Shown: positions 46,318 to 55,528, numbered from the stretch's first letter. The stretch: 64,000 nucleotides of DNA from Niallia sp. Man26 (GCF_022049065.2 NZ_CP095743.1:2247001-2311000), one strand, 5' to 3'. Notes: generated from the letters alone by a model not told the origin. Numbers and translations are program-made.

Positions 46318-46905
46318 ATGACAGTAAACGATTTTCGCAAGCCTGATTTTGAGATATCTCCCCAATTTATTAATCGCTGGTCGCCGAGGTCTTTTGTAGA
46401 GAAGGACATTTCCGAAGAGGTTTTATTCAGTGTCTTTGAAGCAGCACGTTGGGCTCCTTCAGCTTCAAATATGCAGCCTTGGAGATTTGTTATTGCTCGT
46501 ACACAGGAAGATTTAGAAAAGTTTCATTCCTTTATTGTGCCAGGAAATCTTACTTGGGCCAAGCATGCTTCTGCTTTAGCTGTTATTATTTCAGAAACAA
46601 AGACGGAAAGAGGAGAAAATGCGTGGCATGCATTTGACGCTGGTACTGCATGGAGTCATCTTGCGCTAGAAGCTGCCAATAAAGGCTTGGTTACCCATGC
46701 TATGGGCGGCTTTGATAAAGAAAAAGCTCGTCAAGTTTTGAATGTGCCAGAGGAGTATGCACTTCATGCAGTAATTGCAATCGGCTTTCAAGGCGAAAAA
46801 GATGCCTTGCCGGAAAATTTGCAAGAACGGGAAATACCAAGTGGCAGACGCCCATTAAAAGAATCTCTTTTCGAGGGAACCTTTGGTAAAGAAGCTCTTA
46901 AATAA
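46318..46905 (+). CDS. Nitroreductase-family FMN protein
   Basis: A 195-residue flavin oxidoreductase. The FMN-phosphate segment RWSPRSF is at residues 22-28, EAARWAPSASNMQPWRFV is the conserved dimer/FMN helix, and the C-terminal FQGEKDALPENLQERE fits the short YdgI/YodC-like group. It reduces nitroaromatics or quinones with NAD(P)H. ATG follows CTAGGAGGAATAGGA. Monocistronic, ended by a strong terminator. Confidence 0.9.
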   Translation: MTVNDFRKPDFEISPQFINRWSPRSFVEKDISEEVLFSVFEAARWAPSASNMQPWRFVIARTQEDLEKFHSFIVPGNLTWAKHASALAVIISETKTERGENAWHAFDAGTAWSHLALEAANKGLVTHAMGGFDKEKARQVLNVPEEYALHAVIAIGFQGEKDALPENLQEREIPSGRRPLKESLFEGTFGKEALK

Positions 46906-46920
46906 CGACTAAATACATAA

Positions 46921-46953
46921 GAAAAGGGAAGATAGAGCAATATTCCCTTTTCT
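46921..46953. terminator. Bidirectional terminator
   Basis: GAAAAGGGA pairs with TCCCTTTTC across a 14-nt loop, between the nitroreductase and glycosyltransferase genes, which converge. Confidence 0.75.
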
Positions 46954-46957
46954 TCCT

Positions 46958-47764
46958 TTAAGCATTATCATCCGCATTTTCTTGTGTCGGTTCTAACCCA
47001 TCCAAAATCATATAGCCTTCTTCATATTTAAAAATTGGCCTATAAACATCTCCCCAGCTTTTTAATGTTTCTTCAATGAGCATACGCAAGGAAGAAGCCG
47101 TTTCGTCTTTCTCGTTCGTATTATTCGTTTTATGTCTGCGATGATAAAGCATAAGCTCGTCAATCCAATAAAAACGGTGTGAGACAATAAGCTTTAGCAA
47201 TATTCTAATATCCTCGACATACCTTCCGCCATATGGATCATCTACAGGCCAGCCGCCGACCTCTCTTACTGCAGAGGTTCTGTAGCATCTTGGCCATATA
47301 GACGTGTTTGCAAGTAAAAAATCATATGGATTAGTATAATGTCTGCCTTGTTTGATTCGCGACATATAAACCTGTCCATTTTCATCTTCAAAGCTAATAT
47401 TGATATTGCCGCTGATCACAGCAACATCTTCCGGCTGCTGTTTCGCTTCATTAGCCATGCTTTGCAATGTGTTCGGATAAAGCCAATCATCAGGATCGAG
47501 CTGTACAAAAAAAGGTGTATCTATATGGCTCAGCCCTGTATTCAAGCTAGCCGATTGCCCTAAATTCTCTGGATGTCTTACATATGAAATTCTAGGATCG
47601 ACAAGAAACTGTTTTACTAACTCTGGACTTTCATCGGTAGAACCATCATCAACCAACAAGATTTTCCAAGAGAAATAAGGCTGTGCGTAGATGCTGCTGA
47701 TTGCATCAAGTATATATCTCCCGGGGTTATAAAACGGAATCAGGACTGTAATAATATTATCCAT
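46958..47764 (-). CDS. Family 2 glycosyltransferase
   Basis: A 268-residue GT-A fold enzyme. N-terminal ITVLIPFYNPGRYILDAISS and LLVDDGSTDES bind the nucleotide sugar; QLDPDDWL is the DxD metal site; GRYVEDIRILLKL holds the acceptor-side ED acid. No membrane helix. ATG 47764 follows GGAGGGAATAAAG; the TTG at 47779 overlaps that site. Not in a polysaccharide cluster, so the product (teichoic, spore or capsule glycan) cannot be inferred. Confidence 0.9.
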   Translation of the reverse strand: MDNIITVLIPFYNPGRYILDAISSIYAQPYFSWKILLVDDGSTDESPELVKQFLVDPRISYVRHPENLGQSASLNTGLSHIDTPFFVQLDPDDWLYPNTLQSMANEAKQQPEDVAVISGNINISFEDENGQVYMSRIKQGRHYTNPYDFLLANTSIWPRCYRTSAVREVGGWPVDDPYGGRYVEDIRILLKLIVSHRFYWIDELMLYHRRHKTNNTNEKDETASSLRMLIEETLKSWGDVYRPIFKYEEGYMILDGLEPTQENADDNA

Positions 47765-48116
47765 CTTTATTCCCTCCAACCTTTCATATTAAATACATAT
47801 TTATTCTATGAGAGGAAGTATAAAAATGTATGTTCAAACATCTTCCTTTCGCAATTTTGGCATTCGCGTAGTAGATTTCAATATTTATATGTCTATTTAA
47901 TATAAGCAAAAGGCCTTTTACTTTAAAAGAAAAGACCTACTTAAAACCTATTCTGTTATATGTACTATAAAAATATAAATATTTAATTCTTATAATTAAA
48001 TGTCCATATTGTTTATAAGGTATTAATAATGAGCTTCAATCGCTAAAATCCCTTCAGTATTAAAAGTATTTTATGCAAATCAATAAGGAATATTTCTTTG
48101 CACTATCCATCCTTGT
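47765..48116. other. Intergenic stretch
   Basis: No gene. An imperfect hairpin AGGCCTTTTACTTT/AAAGAAAAGACCT near 47910-47940 is the only structure seen; its role is unclear. Confidence 0.35.
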
Positions 48117-48602
48117 CTATATTTTATAAATGAGGTTATACCAAGCTGTCCCTGCATGCTGGGACTCTGATAGACCATGGTTTTTAAATCCTAATTTCTC
48201 ATAAAAAGGAATCAATTCTTCCTTGCACGTTAATGTAATTCCTAGTCTGTTATTTTTAATTACAAGCTCTTTTAATTTGTTCATCAAAAGCAGGGCAACC
48301 CCTTTGTAACGGGCCTCTTTTGCTACCGCTAATCCAAGAATACTTTGAAATCCGCCTGCAGACGGATTTTGCTGAATACTTTCAAACAGATCATCTGTTA
48401 TATATGGATAAGGAATGATTGGACCATTAATATAGCCAATGATTTTCCCCTCTTTTTCCGCAACAAGAAACGTATCCTTTATTAAAGCAATTCTTTCTAA
48501 AAAGGCTTCCTTTGTTGCTGCTTCTTCTTTTGTAAACCCTTCATTTTCAATGGTTAGCAATCTTTCCAAATCCGTTTCTTTCACATTCCTTATTTGAATC
48601 AT
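48117..48602 (-). CDS. GNAT-family N-acetyltransferase
   Basis: A 161-residue acetyltransferase. IQIRNVKETDLERLLTIENE is the typical N-terminal strand and helix; ILGLAVAKEARYKGVALLLM contains the acetyl-CoA loop (R-x-x-G-x-A form, RYKGVA); FYEKLGFKNHG is the C-terminal GNAT motif. ATG 48602 is preferred over TTG 48614 from the AGGAAAA site. Resembles YkkB/arylalkylamine-type acetyltransferases in length and layout; acceptor unknown. Confidence 0.85.
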   Translation of the reverse strand: MIQIRNVKETDLERLLTIENEGFTKEEAATKEAFLERIALIKDTFLVAEKEGKIIGYINGPIIPYPYITDDLFESIQQNPSAGGFQSILGLAVAKEARYKGVALLLMNKLKELVIKNNRLGITLTCKEELIPFYEKLGFKNHGLSESQHAGTAWYNLIYKI

Positions 48603-48774
48603 TTTTCCTATCAACCTTCCGTTTATCTATTATCCGTTCAAGCTTATTATGTATTTTTTCTAGTAACATACCTTCTAACAATTATTCTATTTTTCCACCT
48701 ACTTCTTGTAAAGAGAGAATTACTTCTTACATAAAAAAACAGGAAAAAGCCTGTTAACTCTTTCCTGACATCAT

Positions 48775-49764
48775 TCAATATGAAGGTAAATTCCATTTGA
48801 TAATAAGACCTAGATGTGTGAGTCCCCCTCCGAAACCATACAAAAGCAGGCTGTCTCCCTCTTTAATTTTTTGGTCATATAATCCTAGTTGAATCGCCAG
48901 TGGGATAGAACTGGAGGATGTATTCCCATATGGTACCATGCTTGTTAAAGTCTTTTCGATTGCCGCACCTGATTTATCACAAATAGACTCAATCATTCGC
49001 AGATTCGCACTATGGGGAACGAACCAATCCAGTTCCTCTATCGTCATATCTGCCTTTTTTAAAAGCTCTGCCATTGCTCCAGGCACCGTTCTTGTCGCCC
49101 ATTTATAAACCTCGCGGCCATTTTGAACCATCTTCCCGTTTGTCTTTAAAGGCTCACCATTCATTTGCTCCGACATGGCAGTTCGGTACACATGAATTCC
49201 TCCCTCTCCGTTTGTACCCATATGGGATGCCAGAAAGCTAGGATTTTCCTCATCATATTCAACGAGCATGGCACCAGCACCGTCTCCAAATAAAATACAT
49301 GTCGTCCGATCTGTATAATCAGTCACCTTAGACAGCGTTTCTGCAGCTACGACGAGCACTTTTCGATGCATTCCTGAAGTAATCAGACTATTCGCGAGAT
49401 GCAAGCCATATGTGAAGCCCGCACATGCAGCACTTAAATCGAATACTCCAGTAGAGCTCATGTGAAAATGTTTTTGAATTTGGGCAGCTACACTTGGGAA
49501 GCTGAAATCAGCTGTAGTTGTCGCAACAATAATAAAGTCTACGTCTTCAAGTGACTTTTTTGAGTTTGCAGCCAAATGTTCAATCGCCTTGATTGCTAAT
49601 GTGGAAGAAAACTCGTCTTCTGCTGCTATCCTTCTTTCTTTTATGCCGGTTCTTTGCACAATCCATTCGTCATTTGTCTCTACCATTTGGGCCAAATCAT
49701 CATTTGTCAGCCTTTTATCAGGCACGTATGTCCCGATTGCCGTTATTCTTGCTTTAGATATCAT
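48775..49764 (-). CDS. fabH: 3-oxoacyl-ACP synthase III (FabH)
   Basis: A 329-residue condensing enzyme that starts fatty acid synthesis by joining an acyl-CoA to malonyl-ACP. Catalytic Cys in DLSAACAGFTYGL, His in WFVPHSANLRMIE, Asn in VPYGNTSSSSIPL. ATG follows AAGGGAGAGACAATC. It stands alone, without fabF, as B. subtilis fabHB (yhfB) does, and carries an exact FapR box 48 bp upstream; it is therefore probably the FabHB-type second copy controlled by malonyl-CoA. Confidence 0.94.
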   Translation of the reverse strand: MISKARITAIGTYVPDKRLTNDDLAQMVETNDEWIVQRTGIKERRIAAEDEFSSTLAIKAIEHLAANSKKSLEDVDFIIVATTTADFSFPSVAAQIQKHFHMSSTGVFDLSAACAGFTYGLHLANSLITSGMHRKVLVVAAETLSKVTDYTDRTTCILFGDGAGAMLVEYDEENPSFLASHMGTNGEGGIHVYRTAMSEQMNGEPLKTNGKMVQNGREVYKWATRTVPGAMAELLKKADMTIEELDWFVPHSANLRMIESICDKSGAAIEKTLTSMVPYGNTSSSSIPLAIQLGLYDQKIKEGDSLLLYGFGGGLTHLGLIIKWNLPSY

Positions 49765-49812
49765 GATTGTCTCTCCCTTTGTTAATTTATAACCAGTTTA
49801 TATATCCAACTA

Positions 49813-49863
49813 TTAGTATCAGGTACTAAATTTATAATATTATTTTCTCGCTTCATTTGTCAA
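49813..49863 (-). promoter_or_regulatory. fabH promoter with FapR operator
   Basis: Minus strand: -35 TTGACA (49858-49863), 18-bp spacer, -10 TATTAT (49834-49839). Immediately downstream is TTAGTACCTGATACTAA (49813-49829), the 17-bp FapR box, placed over the start of transcription. Confidence 0.9.
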
Positions 49864-49978
49864 CATACTAGTATTGGAAAAGGCACTGTCCTTTAAATAA
49901 GAAAAAGCTATTTTATATAAAATGTTTAAAGCCTTGCATCTGCGACTCAGCTCTTCAAAAACGGGCCATTACCATAAA

Positions 49979-50007
49979 AAAGACGCTCCTCTAAATAGGA
50001 ACGTCTT
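49979..50007 (-). terminator. Terminator of the sugar porter gene
   Basis: AAGACGTTCCT pairs with AGGAGCGTCTT (one mismatch), 7-nt loop, T-run on the minus strand. Confidence 0.8.
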
Positions 50008-50012
50008 CATTC

Positions 50013-51491
50013 TTATCCTTGTTTTGCTGCAAGTTTTTTCTTGGAACTGCGGAAGGCATGCTCAATTTCTTCAAGTGAGCGTCCTTTCGTTTCAGGAACA
50101 AATCGTTTTATAAAAATTAGACTCAATATTCCTAATCCTACAAACAGGAAGAAGGTAGTCGATAATCCGAATGCATCAAATAAAACAGGGAATAGCAATC
50201 CTACAAGGAAATTCATCATAAACAGACAGAATATTGATATTCCCATCGCTAACCCGCGCATATGAAGGGGAAAGATTTCAGATTGCATCAACCATGTGAC
50301 AGGTGAAACGGCACCTTGCTGGAATGCTAAAAATAACACCGTCAAACTGAGAATAATAAATGGCAGCATGGCAGATCCTTTCATTACAATCGAAATGATA
50401 CCGATAAGCAGCAGAGATGTGCTTGTCCCTGCCATGCCGACAAATAGCATTGGGCGTCTGCCCACCTTGTCAAGCAAGGCTATTCCTACGAAAGTCGCCA
50501 ATACGGAAATGACTCCATTGGCAATATTGCCGATAAGGGCAGCTTCCGTTGAAAATCCTGCATCCTTTAATATTTCTGTTCCATAATACATAATGGAGTT
50601 TACTCCTGTTAACTGCTGTATCATGGCGATTCCAATTCCTATAAGTATAATTCTGCGAACATGCGGAAGTTTTAAATCCTTAAAAGTAGCTTTTTTAAGC
50701 TTTCCTTCTTCTTTGATTGTATTTTCAATTTCCTTCAGCTCTCTTCGTGCTTGAACTCTTTCTCTTATCTTTTCAAGCACTGCCTGTGCTCCTTTTATAT
50801 TACCTTTCGAAGCTAACCAGCGCGGACTTTCCGGAACGATTAGCATTCCTATCCACAACAGCACTGCTGGAAGTGTTGCGATAACTAACATATATCTCCA
50901 AACATTACCCATTTCTCCGAAAGAATTTGCAAGGATTGCATTAAATATGTAAGCGAGCAGTTGCCCTGTAACAATCATTAATTCATTTTGTGTAACAAGT
51001 CTTCCCCTTTTCTCTGCAGGAGCCATTTCTGCTAGGAAAGCAGGAACTGTCACCGATGTAGCTCCGACGGCAAGACCTAAAACAAATCTGCTTAACACCA
51101 TGATTTCCATATTAGGTGCAAATGTACAGCCTATTGTTGCGATAAGAAATATAAATGCGACGCTGATGATTGTTTTCCGTCTTCCCTTCCTGTCAGCCAG
51201 CCTGCCTCCGAAAATAGCACCAAAAGCTGCCCCGAACAAAAGAGAACTAGTGACTAGCCCTTGTGTAAAAGGAGTCAAATTCAACTGGTCTTCTCTTGAC
51301 ATATAGGGAAGAGCACCATTTACTACGCCGGTGTCATAACCATATAAAAGACCTCCAAAAGTTGAAATGAATGTAATGAGTTTTAAGTATGCCTTTTGTG
51401 AAAGCTTCTGTTTTTTCTGCACATTTCCTGTCTTACTTGTGCGGTCTGTAGAAGATGTTCTCACAAAACCAGGTTCTTCGCTTGTTTTCAT
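50013..51491 (-). CDS. Sugar porter family MFS transporter
   Basis: A 492-residue, 12-helix H+ symporter. Family marks are GLLYGYDTGVVNGALPYM in helix 1, GGRLADRKGRRKT between helices 2 and 3, PESPRWL after helix 6, and PETKGRSLEEIE after helix 12. Closest types by pattern are IolT/CsbC/XylE (inositol, xylose, glucose). ATG follows AAGGGAGATAGTAGTAC. Single gene with its own terminator; substrate undecided. Confidence 0.93.
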   Translation of the reverse strand: MKTSEEPGFVRTSSTDRTSKTGNVQKKQKLSQKAYLKLITFISTFGGLLYGYDTGVVNGALPYMSREDQLNLTPFTQGLVTSSLLFGAAFGAIFGGRLADRKGRRKTIISVAFIFLIATIGCTFAPNMEIMVLSRFVLGLAVGATSVTVPAFLAEMAPAEKRGRLVTQNELMIVTGQLLAYIFNAILANSFGEMGNVWRYMLVIATLPAVLLWIGMLIVPESPRWLASKGNIKGAQAVLEKIRERVQARRELKEIENTIKEEGKLKKATFKDLKLPHVRRIILIGIGIAMIQQLTGVNSIMYYGTEILKDAGFSTEAALIGNIANGVISVLATFVGIALLDKVGRRPMLFVGMAGTSTSLLLIGIISIVMKGSAMLPFIILSLTVLFLAFQQGAVSPVTWLMQSEIFPLHMRGLAMGISIFCLFMMNFLVGLLFPVLFDAFGLSTTFFLFVGLGILSLIFIKRFVPETKGRSLEEIEHAFRSSKKKLAAKQG

Positions 51492-51619
51492 GTACTACTA
51501 TCTCCCTTATAAGAAAAAATTGTGAGTTATACTTCCATTATTCTAAGAAGTGTATACAAGTTAATTACCTTTTCAGGAGATTGTTTAAACATAGAGACAG
51601 AAAATACAAGGTAAATGAA

Positions 51620-51645
51620 AAAAAGCTGCCATTTTGGCAGCTTAG
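51620..51645 (-). terminator. Terminator of bdbC
   Basis: AAGCTGCCA pairs with TGGCAGCTT, 3-nt loop, T7 on the minus strand. Confidence 0.9.
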
Positions 51646-51656
51646 TGTCGGACGAC

Positions 51657-52100
51657 TTATTCTTGCTCATTTTCGACAATGAATTTTGCTTGCTTGTCCA
51701 TTTTTAAACCAGCAACACATAAAACAATAATAAGAAGAAAGGCAATCAATGCCATCAGAGGAATCGTAATGAACCCAAATAAGTTAAAATAATCGGTCGT
51801 ACATGATACTCTTCCACATGAGCCTAATTCCGGTGGAAACAGCATAATATAATTATGGTAAAGAGAAATGATAAACCCTATACTCGCTAATGATAAAAAG
51901 CTCCAGATTTGATTATAATCTTTCCTTATAAGAGCTAATCCAACAATGACCGGCAGAGGATACATAAATATACGCTGTAACCAGCAAAGCTTACATGGTT
52001 CATATTTCATAATCTCTGAAAAAAACAGGCTGCCGAATGTGGCAATAGTCGAGACTAGCCATACAGCCATCAAAAGTCTCTCTTTATTTTTATTTTTCAC
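51657..52100 (-). CDS. bdbC: DsbB-family thiol-disulfide oxidoreductase BdbC
   Basis: A 147-residue, four-helix membrane protein that re-oxidises a thiol oxidase (BdbD type) and passes electrons to quinone. First redox pair CKLCWLQR, second pair in GSCGRVSCTTDYF. GTG start 52100 lies 9 nt after GGAGG; the ATG inside that stretch runs into a stop. No bdbD is adjacent in the window. Needed in relatives for ComGC maturation and for secreted disulfide proteins. Confidence 0.93.
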   Translation of the reverse strand: MKNKNKERLLMAVWLVSTIATFGSLFFSEIMKYEPCKLCWLQRIFMYPLPVIVGLALIRKDYNQIWSFLSLASIGFIISLYHNYIMLFPPELGSCGRVSCTTDYFNLFGFITIPLMALIAFLLIIVLCVAGLKMDKQAKFIVENEQE

Positions 52101-52356
52101 CTAACATATCCTCCTTGCTGCAGACGAAAAGTTATTGTTTTATAACTGTCATCCATGTCTTCACATTCTTAATACGATAACATAATTTTCTCCTATTAAA
52201 CATGGCTTGTCTATCCAATTATGGGTATTAAGACAACCATAGGAATTAACTCTTTGTTTGCCAAACATATTTTACTCACTTATTATAGTTTATTTGCGGC
52301 AATTAATGTAGGTATGAAAACAAGGTATTGACTTTTGCCAATACCTTTTATTTATT

Positions 52357-52539
52357 TCACTCTGCTTGTGCAATCACTTCCAGACTGCTATCCTCTGCAT
52401 AATGAATGATATTAGTGATTTTGTAAAATTTTTTGTCGATTTTAATGGTTTCTCCTATGGATGGAGATGTCTGAAAGATGATCTGTTTGGATTGCCAGCC
52501 TCTCTCTTTGTCTTGATACAGTGTATTTAATCTTACCAA
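52357..52539 (-). CDS. Small hypothetical protein
   Basis: A 60-residue protein beginning with TTG (VRLNTLYQDKERGW) and containing PSIGETIKIDKKFYKITNII, a short beta-barrel-like pattern. TTG 52539 stands 8 nt after the full AGGAGG ribosome site; GTG 52548 would overlap it. Family not recognised. Own terminator-like region is not obvious. Confidence 0.65.
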   Translation of the reverse strand: MVRLNTLYQDKERGWQSKQIIFQTSPSIGETIKIDKKFYKITNIIHYAEDSSLEVIAQAE

Positions 52540-52641
52540 AAGGATCACCTCCTATCAGTGTGCTCCCCATAACATATAATTTTTTTTGTTATTTATGACA
52601 ATTTTTTCTGTTACAGCTATATCTCGTCAGCAAGCTAAATG

Positions 52642-52674
52642 GAAAAAACAGGACATTGCTGTCCTGCTTTTTTC
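52642..52674 (-). terminator. Terminator hairpin
   Basis: CAGGACA pairs with TGTCCTG, 4-nt loop, T-run on both strands; it lies 41 bp downstream of the small membrane protein gene at 52715-52843. Confidence 0.75.
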
Positions 52675-52714
52675 TAATCTTTTTGGTTATGTACTATGCT
52701 GTTTTTATAAATTC

Positions 52715-52843
52715 TTATTTTGTATCTTCCAATACATCTCGGATAAATAACCCTAAATTTCCGCTCGAATCAAAAAAGATTGACAATAAAAACAAAATTG
52801 GAATAGCTACTGTTAAATAACAGTATTTGAATACTTTTTTCAT
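52715..52843 (-). CDS. 42-residue putative membrane peptide
   Basis: Starts MKKVFKYCYLTVAIPILFLL, a basic end followed by a hydrophobic helix, then a polar tail ending VLEDTK. Upstream GAGAGG lies rather far (about 15 nt), so translation is less certain than the composition suggests. A terminator follows. Function unknown. Confidence 0.5.
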   Translation of the reverse strand: MKKVFKYCYLTVAIPILFLLSIFFDSSGNLGLFIRDVLEDTK

Positions 52844-53015
52844 ATCTTTTCAAACCATCCTCTCACTAAACATTACTATATTTTACCATAAAAATTTCTT
52901 TATTTCGAATAATCTCACTTTTCCGTCGTTGTATTGGAACAGAATCAAAACTTTATAATAAAATAATTTAAATAAGTCTGGTTCACTAAATAACAAATAA
53001 AGGGAAGGATTTTTT

Positions 53016-54473
53016 ATGGGTGTAATCAGTGGCAAAGCTTTAATTGAACGTATTGACAGAATGAATACAGAAATTTGGCTGGACGGCTCCAAGCTAGTGG
53101 AAAAGCCTTCCAACCATCCAGCATTTAAAGGAATTCTTCAAGCAAAGGCTGCTTTATATGATATGCAGACAAATCCGAACAGATTAAAGGACATGACCTT
53201 TCCCTCTCCTCTTACAGGCAATCCTGTCGGTTTATCCTATTTGCAGCCAAAAACGATGGAGGATTTACGGAAAAGACGTACAATGATGGAAGCCTGGGCT
53301 AAAGCGACTTATGGAATGATGGGCAGAAGCCCTGATTATTTAAATACGGTGATAATGAGTCTGGCTTCATCTGCTGGACTGCTCGCTGGTGAAGAAAATT
53401 GTTTTCCAGAAAATATTAAAAATTTATTTGAAGAAGCACGTGAAAAAGATTTGACTTTTACACATACATTTATCACCCCACAGGTTAATCGGTCCCAGGT
53501 ATTTTTGGAAGACAGCAAGGAACCAATTTCCGCAAAAGTTGTAGCAAGAACCAAGGACGGCTTAATAATTAAAGGGGCACGGCTGTTGGCCACTCAAGGC
53601 GGTATTACAGACGAGGTACTCGTTTTCGGAGCACCTAAATTTGATAAAAATGAAGCGTTCGCCTTCAGTATTGCATCAGATACACCAGGGCTTAAGTTTA
53701 TATGCAGAGAATCCTTTGCAGGCGGCGATTCACTCGTTGACTACCCTTTAAGCGCAAGATATGAGGAGATGGATTGTATTCTCGTCTTTGACAATGTTCT
53801 TGTTCCGTGGAATCGGGTGTTCTACTATGACAATCTTAAAGCAGCCAATGACTTTTTGAATAGGAGCTCCTTTCACCACTACGCATTGCATCAAGTGCTG
53901 ATAAGACAAATAAAGAAAACAGAATTCATATTAGGCATAGCCGAATCTATAATTGACACCATTGACATTAGAGAATATTCACATATACAGGAAAAAATGG
54001 CAGAGATTATCATCGCATTAGAGACTATGAAAGCTTTATTAGAAAAGTCTGAGCATGATGCACAGCCTGATCAATGTGGGCATCTCGTACCAAATATCCT
54101 TCCTCTTCAAGTTGCAAGCAATATTTTCTCGAAAAGTTATCCCCGTTTTAGTGAAATTATTCAGTTGATTGGTGCAAGCGGACTTGTGACATTGCCGCAA
54201 GAGAAGTCTTTTCATTCTGCTATTCGCAATGATTTACTTCAATACATGCAAGGTGCAAGTAAAAAAGCGGAAGATCGCAATAAAATATTTCGGTTAGGCT
54301 GGGATTTGACGATGAGCGCTTTTGGCACAAGACAGACTCAATACGAACGATTCTTTTTCGGTGACCCAATACGCTCAGCAACCAGTTTATACAAACATTA
54401 TTCATTGCAGCAGCATGTACAACAAGTAAGCGAGTTTTTAAACTTGCAGCAACCAGATGAGCACAGTTCATAA
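53016..54473 (+). CDS. 4-hydroxyphenylacetate 3-monooxygenase-type (HpaB-like) flavoprotein
   Basis: A 485-residue FADH2-dependent monooxygenase of the HpaB/YoaI family, with an acyl-CoA-dehydrogenase-like fold. Marks: ATYGMMGRSPDYLN near residue 93, THTFITPQVNRSQ, VLVPWNRVFYYDN, and the C-terminal GWDLTMSAFGTRQTQYERFF with the R-x-x-x-YE(R/K) flavin segment. It adds a hydroxyl ortho to a phenol. ATG follows AAAGGGAAGG. No flavin reductase partner (HpaC) is adjacent, so it must use one from elsewhere. Substrate could be any simple phenol. Confidence 0.9.
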   Translation: MGVISGKALIERIDRMNTEIWLDGSKLVEKPSNHPAFKGILQAKAALYDMQTNPNRLKDMTFPSPLTGNPVGLSYLQPKTMEDLRKRRTMMEAWAKATYGMMGRSPDYLNTVIMSLASSAGLLAGEENCFPENIKNLFEEAREKDLTFTHTFITPQVNRSQVFLEDSKEPISAKVVARTKDGLIIKGARLLATQGGITDEVLVFGAPKFDKNEAFAFSIASDTPGLKFICRESFAGGDSLVDYPLSARYEEMDCILVFDNVLVPWNRVFYYDNLKAANDFLNRSSFHHYALHQVLIRQIKKTEFILGIAESIIDTIDIREYSHIQEKMAEIIIALETMKALLEKSEHDAQPDQCGHLVPNILPLQVASNIFSKSYPRFSEIIQLIGASGLVTLPQEKSFHSAIRNDLLQYMQGASKKAEDRNKIFRLGWDLTMSAFGTRQTQYERFFFGDPIRSATSLYKHYSLQQHVQQVSEFLNLQQPDEHSS

Positions 54474-54506
54474 GAGCCTGTATCTTTTGATAATAGGCTT
54501 TTTTGT
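54474..54506 (+). terminator. Terminator of the HpaB-like gene
   Basis: AGCCTGTATC pairs with GATAATAGGCT (one bulge), followed by T6. Confidence 0.7.
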
Positions 54507-54627
54507 TTTTTATTATCTCATTGCTTTGCCCTTCTATACAATAAATGGCACAAATCTTCCTCATACATATTCAAGTTTGTTATAGGGAAAACTGAATTTG
54601 AAACTTATTAAGGAGGGTTCTAGCGCC

Positions 54628-55134
54628 ATGAAAAAAGTAAAACATTTGCTTGCAGTCGCAGCCTTGACAGCAGTTATGACAGGGTGCGGCAATGATGATG
54701 ATAATAACGGCACTGCCATGAATGATAATAATAATAACAATACCGAAAACAACTTGAACGCTGACAATATCGGCAATAACTCAGACGAACGCAATAAAGC
54801 GGACCTTGACGTAGCTGATAAAGCGGCTGAAAAGATAAAAGATATGAAAGAAGTGAAACGTGCAGTTGTCATGAAGACAGATGAAAATGCCTTTGTTGCT
54901 GTACAGCTTGAAGGAAATCAAGAAGATGGTGTAACAAATAAACTAGAAGATAAAATCGCTGACAGAGTGAAGGATACGGATAGTGAAATTGATAATGTGT
55001 ATGTATCTTCAAATCCAGATTTTTATGATCGCTTCACTAATTATGCTGATGATATTGAAAATGGCAAACCAATCAGCGGTTTATATGATGAATTTGTTGA
55101 GACAGTAACAAGGATTTTCCCTAATTCCCGCTAG
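54628..55134 (+). CDS. YhcN/YlaJ-family sporulation lipoprotein
   Basis: A 168-residue lipoprotein. Signal LLAVAALTAVMTGC with lipobox MTGC, then an Asn/Asp-rich linker (NDDDNNGTAMNDNNNNNTEN) and the YhcN/YlaJ core (ADKAAEKIKDMKEVKRAVVM, DRFTNYADDIENGKPISG). Relatives are found in the spore inner membrane or at the cortex and matter for germination and outgrowth. ATG 54628 follows AAGGAGG at 12 nt; the TTG at 54598 lies upstream of that site. Single gene. Confidence 0.9.
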   Translation: MKKVKHLLAVAALTAVMTGCGNDDDNNGTAMNDNNNNNTENNLNADNIGNNSDERNKADLDVADKAAEKIKDMKEVKRAVVMKTDENAFVAVQLEGNQEDGVTNKLEDKIADRVKDTDSEIDNVYVSSNPDFYDRFTNYADDIENGKPISGLYDEFVETVTRIFPNSR

Positions 55135-55140
55135 AAAAGT

Positions 55141-55172
55141 AAAACACCCAAACCAGTGGTTTGGGCGTTTTT
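55141..55172. terminator. Bidirectional terminator
   Basis: CCCAAACCA pairs with TGGTTTGGG, 1-nt gap at the tip (loop opens in practice), A and T runs on both sides. Confidence 0.8.
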
Positions 55173-55178
55173 AGTTTA

Positions 55179-55424
55179 TTAATAAGGATAGTATGGGTAT
55201 GAGTAAGGGTATGGGTATGGCGGATATGGATAATACGGATATCCTCCATAATACGGGCCGCCAATAAGAGCACCAGCAGCTAGACCCCCTAGCAGTCCCG
55301 CAGCGAAAGGTGCACCAAAGCCAGGCCGAAAACCCCATGGACGATAAAATGGGCGTCTGCCAAAGCCAATTGGTCTTCTTAAATCATTTTGGTAAAATCC
55401 ATAATTTGCAGCTATCTCATTCAT
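55179..55424 (-). CDS. Gly/Pro/Tyr-rich small protein, coat-like
   Basis: An 81-residue protein. Arg/Phe/Gly-rich middle (RPFYRPWGFRPGFGAPFAAG), a short glycine zipper-like hydrophobic part (GLLGGLAAGALIGG) and a tail of Pro-Tyr repeats (YPYYPYPPYPYPYSYPYYPY). ATG follows AGAGGAGGTAAACTACAG. Such composition is common in spore coat or surface proteins of Bacillus. Function not established. Confidence 0.75.
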   Translation of the reverse strand: MNEIAANYGFYQNDLRRPIGFGRRPFYRPWGFRPGFGAPFAAGLLGGLAAGALIGGPYYGGYPYYPYPPYPYPYSYPYYPY

Positions 55425-55528
55425 CTGTAGTTTACCTCCTCTTTATAATCCCTAATAAGATATTCACCCACCCAGCGTCTTGCTTAGGTAAAAGCACTAG
55501 TCATTACGGAAAAAAATCGGAGACAAAA

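Noticed and set aside
55184..55245. Tandem-repeat or CRISPR-like pattern in TATGGGTATG-type sequence
   Set aside because: It encodes the Pro-Tyr tail of the small coat-like protein; no spacer structure.
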